This document shows, one piece after another, positions 16,235 through 17,786 of a DNA stretch of 17,786 nucleotides. The notes under the pieces are model-generated. The model had not been told where the DNA came from, searched no databases, and saw nothing but the letters and a program-made list of their open reading frames with translations. Within the stretch, counting starts at the first letter, position 1; every line of letters starts with the position of its first letter. The DNA comes from Marinilabiliaceae bacterium UBA5213 (GTDB lineage Bacteria > Bacteroidota > Bacteroidia > Bacteroidales > Marinilabiliaceae): contig DHVH01000175.1 of NCBI GenBank assembly GCA_002412555.1, positions 1 to 17,786 of the forward strand. The letters run 5' to 3'. Position numbers and translations under genes: made by a program.

Positions 16235-17458
16235 ATGAAATTACTTCATACATCTGACTGGCATCTGGGTAAGCGGCTGGATGATTTTTCGCGCATGGAA
16301 GAGCAGCAGGCTGTTTTGCAGGAAATAGTTGAGATAGCTGAGCAGGAGCAGGTCGATGCTGTTTTGGTGGCTGGCGACCTGTTCGATACTTTTAATCCAC
16401 CAACCGAAGCGGTTGAAATCTTTTACCGAAGCTTGAAACGGCTCTCTGACAATGGTCGGCGACCAGTCATTGTCATTGCCGGCAACCATGATTCCCCCGA
16501 TCGCATTGAAGCCCCGGATCCTTTGGCCCGGGAGTGTGGAATTGTTTTTACCGGATATCCCAATTCCAGTGTGCTGCCTTTTGAGTTGGAATCCGGATTG
16601 AAAGTCCTGCAAAGCAGCGAAGGTTTTCTGGAATTGAAACTTCCTGAAGCCGAAGTCACCTTGCGGCTCCTTTTAACTCCTTATGCCAATGAGTACCGGC
16701 TGAAAGCCTGTCTCGGCGCTGAGAACAGCGAAGAAGCCTTGCGGGAAGTCCTTGAGCAAAAATGGAAGGCCCTGGCCGACCAGTTTTGTGACTCTGCGGG
16801 CGTTAACATTTTGGTCAGTCACCTGTTTATGGTCCGCCGTGGTGATGCCCTGCCCGAAGAGCCGGCCGACGAAAAACCCATACTCCATGTAGGTGGTGCA
16901 CAGGCCATTTACACCGATAACATTCCCCCTCAAATTCAATACACCGCTTTGGGTCATCTGCACCGCATGCATCGGGTGGGAGCCAGTCCCGGACCTGTTT
17001 ACTACAGCGGCAGTCCCCTCTCATACAGCTTTGGCGAAGCCAATCAAATGAAGTATGTGCTGATCGTGGATGTTCAGCCCGGCCAAGCCGCCGAGGTGCG
17101 GGAAATTGAACTGACCAAAGGTAAGCGACTGTTGCGAAAACGGGCACAGGGCATGGAAGAAGCCTTGGCGTGGCTTTCTGCCAACCCCGATGCATTGGTG
17201 GAGCTGACACTGGTGACCGACACCTACCTGACCGCCCTAGAGCGCAGGCAGTTGAATGCTGCACATGCTGGCATTGTTGCCATTATCCCTGAAATCGCCC
17301 ATCCCGACCGTCTGTGCACCCACCATCAAAAGCAGATCGACCTGACGCAGAGCATGGAAGACCTCTTTCGCGATTACTTCCAGCACGAGAAGGGGCAGGC
17401 GCCCAACGACGACATCATGCAATTATTCACCGAGATATTGGCCCAGGAGGAAGAATGA
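16235..17458 (+). CDS. sbcD: Exonuclease SbcD (Mre11-like nuclease subunit), 407 aa
   Basis: SbcD is the nuclease subunit of the SbcCD complex, the bacterial Mre11-Rad50 relative, which processes DNA hairpins and protein-blocked ends. The calcineurin-like phosphodiesterase metal ligands are all visible: D8 and H10 in SDWHLG, D48 in GDLFD, N84-H85 in GNHD, H196 in VSHLF, and H241/H243 in GHLHRMH. The C-terminal part (after about residue 270) fits the capping domain. Length is normal for the family. The ATG at 16235 gives the standard MKLLHTSDWHLG start. Its stop codon overlaps the sbcC start by four bases (ATGA), so the two subunits are translationally coupled. The segment is more GC-rich than the sensor-kinase region, as expected for conserved core genes. 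Confidence 0.97.
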   Translation: MKLLHTSDWHLGKRLDDFSRMEEQQAVLQEIVEIAEQEQVDAVLVAGDLFDTFNPPTEAVEIFYRSLKRLSDNGRRPVIVIAGNHDSPDRIEAPDPLARECGIVFTGYPNSSVLPFELESGLKVLQSSEGFLELKLPEAEVTLRLLLTPYANEYRLKACLGAENSEEALREVLEQKWKALADQFCDSAGVNILVSHLFMVRRGDALPEEPADEKPILHVGGAQAIYTDNIPPQIQYTALGHLHRMHRVGASPGPVYYSGSPLSYSFGEANQMKYVLIVDVQPGQAAEVREIELTKGKRLLRKRAQGMEEALAWLSANPDALVELTLVTDTYLTALERRQLNAAHAGIVAIIPEIAHPDRLCTHHQKQIDLTQSMEDLFRDYFQHEKGQAPNDDIMQLFTEILAQEEE

Positions 17459-17786
17459 TACCCATACAACTCACCATACAAGGCTTGTATTCCTATCAGG
17501 AAAAGCAGACCATTGACTTTACGCAACTAACCTCTGCCAAGTTATTTGGCATTTTTGGGTCCGTGGGCAGCGGCAAGTCCTCCATTTTGGAGGCCATTAC
17601 CTTTGCCATTTATGGTCGGACCGATCGCCTCAACCTGTCGGGCGATAACCGGAATTACAACATGATGAATTTGAAAAGCCATGAGCTGCTCATTGATTTC
17701 ATTTTTGAAACCGGCAAAGAACAGACGGCTTATCGGGTGACGGTAAAGGGGCGGCGCAACAGTAAAAAGTTTGAAGAAGAGATCGG
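17455..17786 (+). CDS. sbcC: Exonuclease SbcC, N-terminal part (runs off window)
   Basis: SbcC is the SMC/Rad50-like ATPase that works with SbcD. The 110 visible residues show the expected N-terminus: MIPIQLTIQGLYSYQEKQ, the 'F-x-x-L' pattern before a Walker A loop GSVGSGKS at 35-42, and EAITFAIYGRTDRL after it. The coiled coils and C-terminal half lie beyond the right edge, so the gene is cut by the window, not broken. The ATG at 17455 shares bases with the sbcD TGA stop, typical for this pair. Confidence 0.95.
   Translation, partial: MIPIQLTIQGLYSYQEKQTIDFTQLTSAKLFGIFGSVGSGKSSILEAITFAIYGRTDRLNLSGDNRNYNMMNLKSHELLIDFIFETGKEQTAYRVTVKGRRNSKKFEEEI

Noticed and set aside
1..17786. CRISPR array, insertion sequence, prophage or integrase
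   Set aside because: No regularly spaced repeats, transposase or integrase motifs, or terminal inverted repeats were seen on either strand.

Overview
The window looks like a chromosomal segment of a Bacteroidota bacterium; I cannot place it reliably below phylum. The main evidence is a propeller/Y_Y_Y sensor kinase, a TANFOR-domain giant protein, a lipoprotein with a K-(D/E)2-like export signal, and promoters resembling the phylum's TTG / TAnnTTTG pattern. GIY-YIG, HAD and SbcCD genes are common housekeeping or accessory neighbours.

Layout. (1) 46-387: a degenerate tRNA-like sequence with no acceptor stem, directly followed by a small GIY-YIG nuclease gene. (2) 645-4377: a two-component pair, made of a membrane sensor kinase with a large periplasmic beta-propeller and a NarL/LuxR-type response regulator. 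(3) 4470-15010: a promoter with two nearby inverted repeats, then four co-oriented genes for envelope proteins: a surface-type lipoprotein, an outer-membrane beta-barrel, a 1976-residue TANFOR protein and a protein of tandem fibronectin-III-like domains. A 15-bp perfect hairpin overlaps the lipoprotein stop codon, and the barrel and giant genes overlap by 17 bases. (4) 15134-15808, minus strand: a HAD phosphatase with a nearly leaderless promoter and its own terminator. (5) 15962-17786: a DUF2007 gene, sbcD, and the start of sbcC, which runs off the window.

How it may work together. The sensor kinase and regulator lie immediately upstream of, and in the same direction as, the four envelope genes. 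The simplest reading is a regulated cell-surface assembly. The barrel would be the outer-membrane base, the giant TANFOR protein the main extracellular or periplasmic component, the FN3 protein a scaffold or partner, and the lipoprotein an exposed accessory. None of the large proteins shows a recognisable type IX secretion C-terminal domain, so the export route is open. This four-gene module is the best candidate here for an undescribed system; its function is inference only. The right end is ordinary DNA-repair housekeeping.
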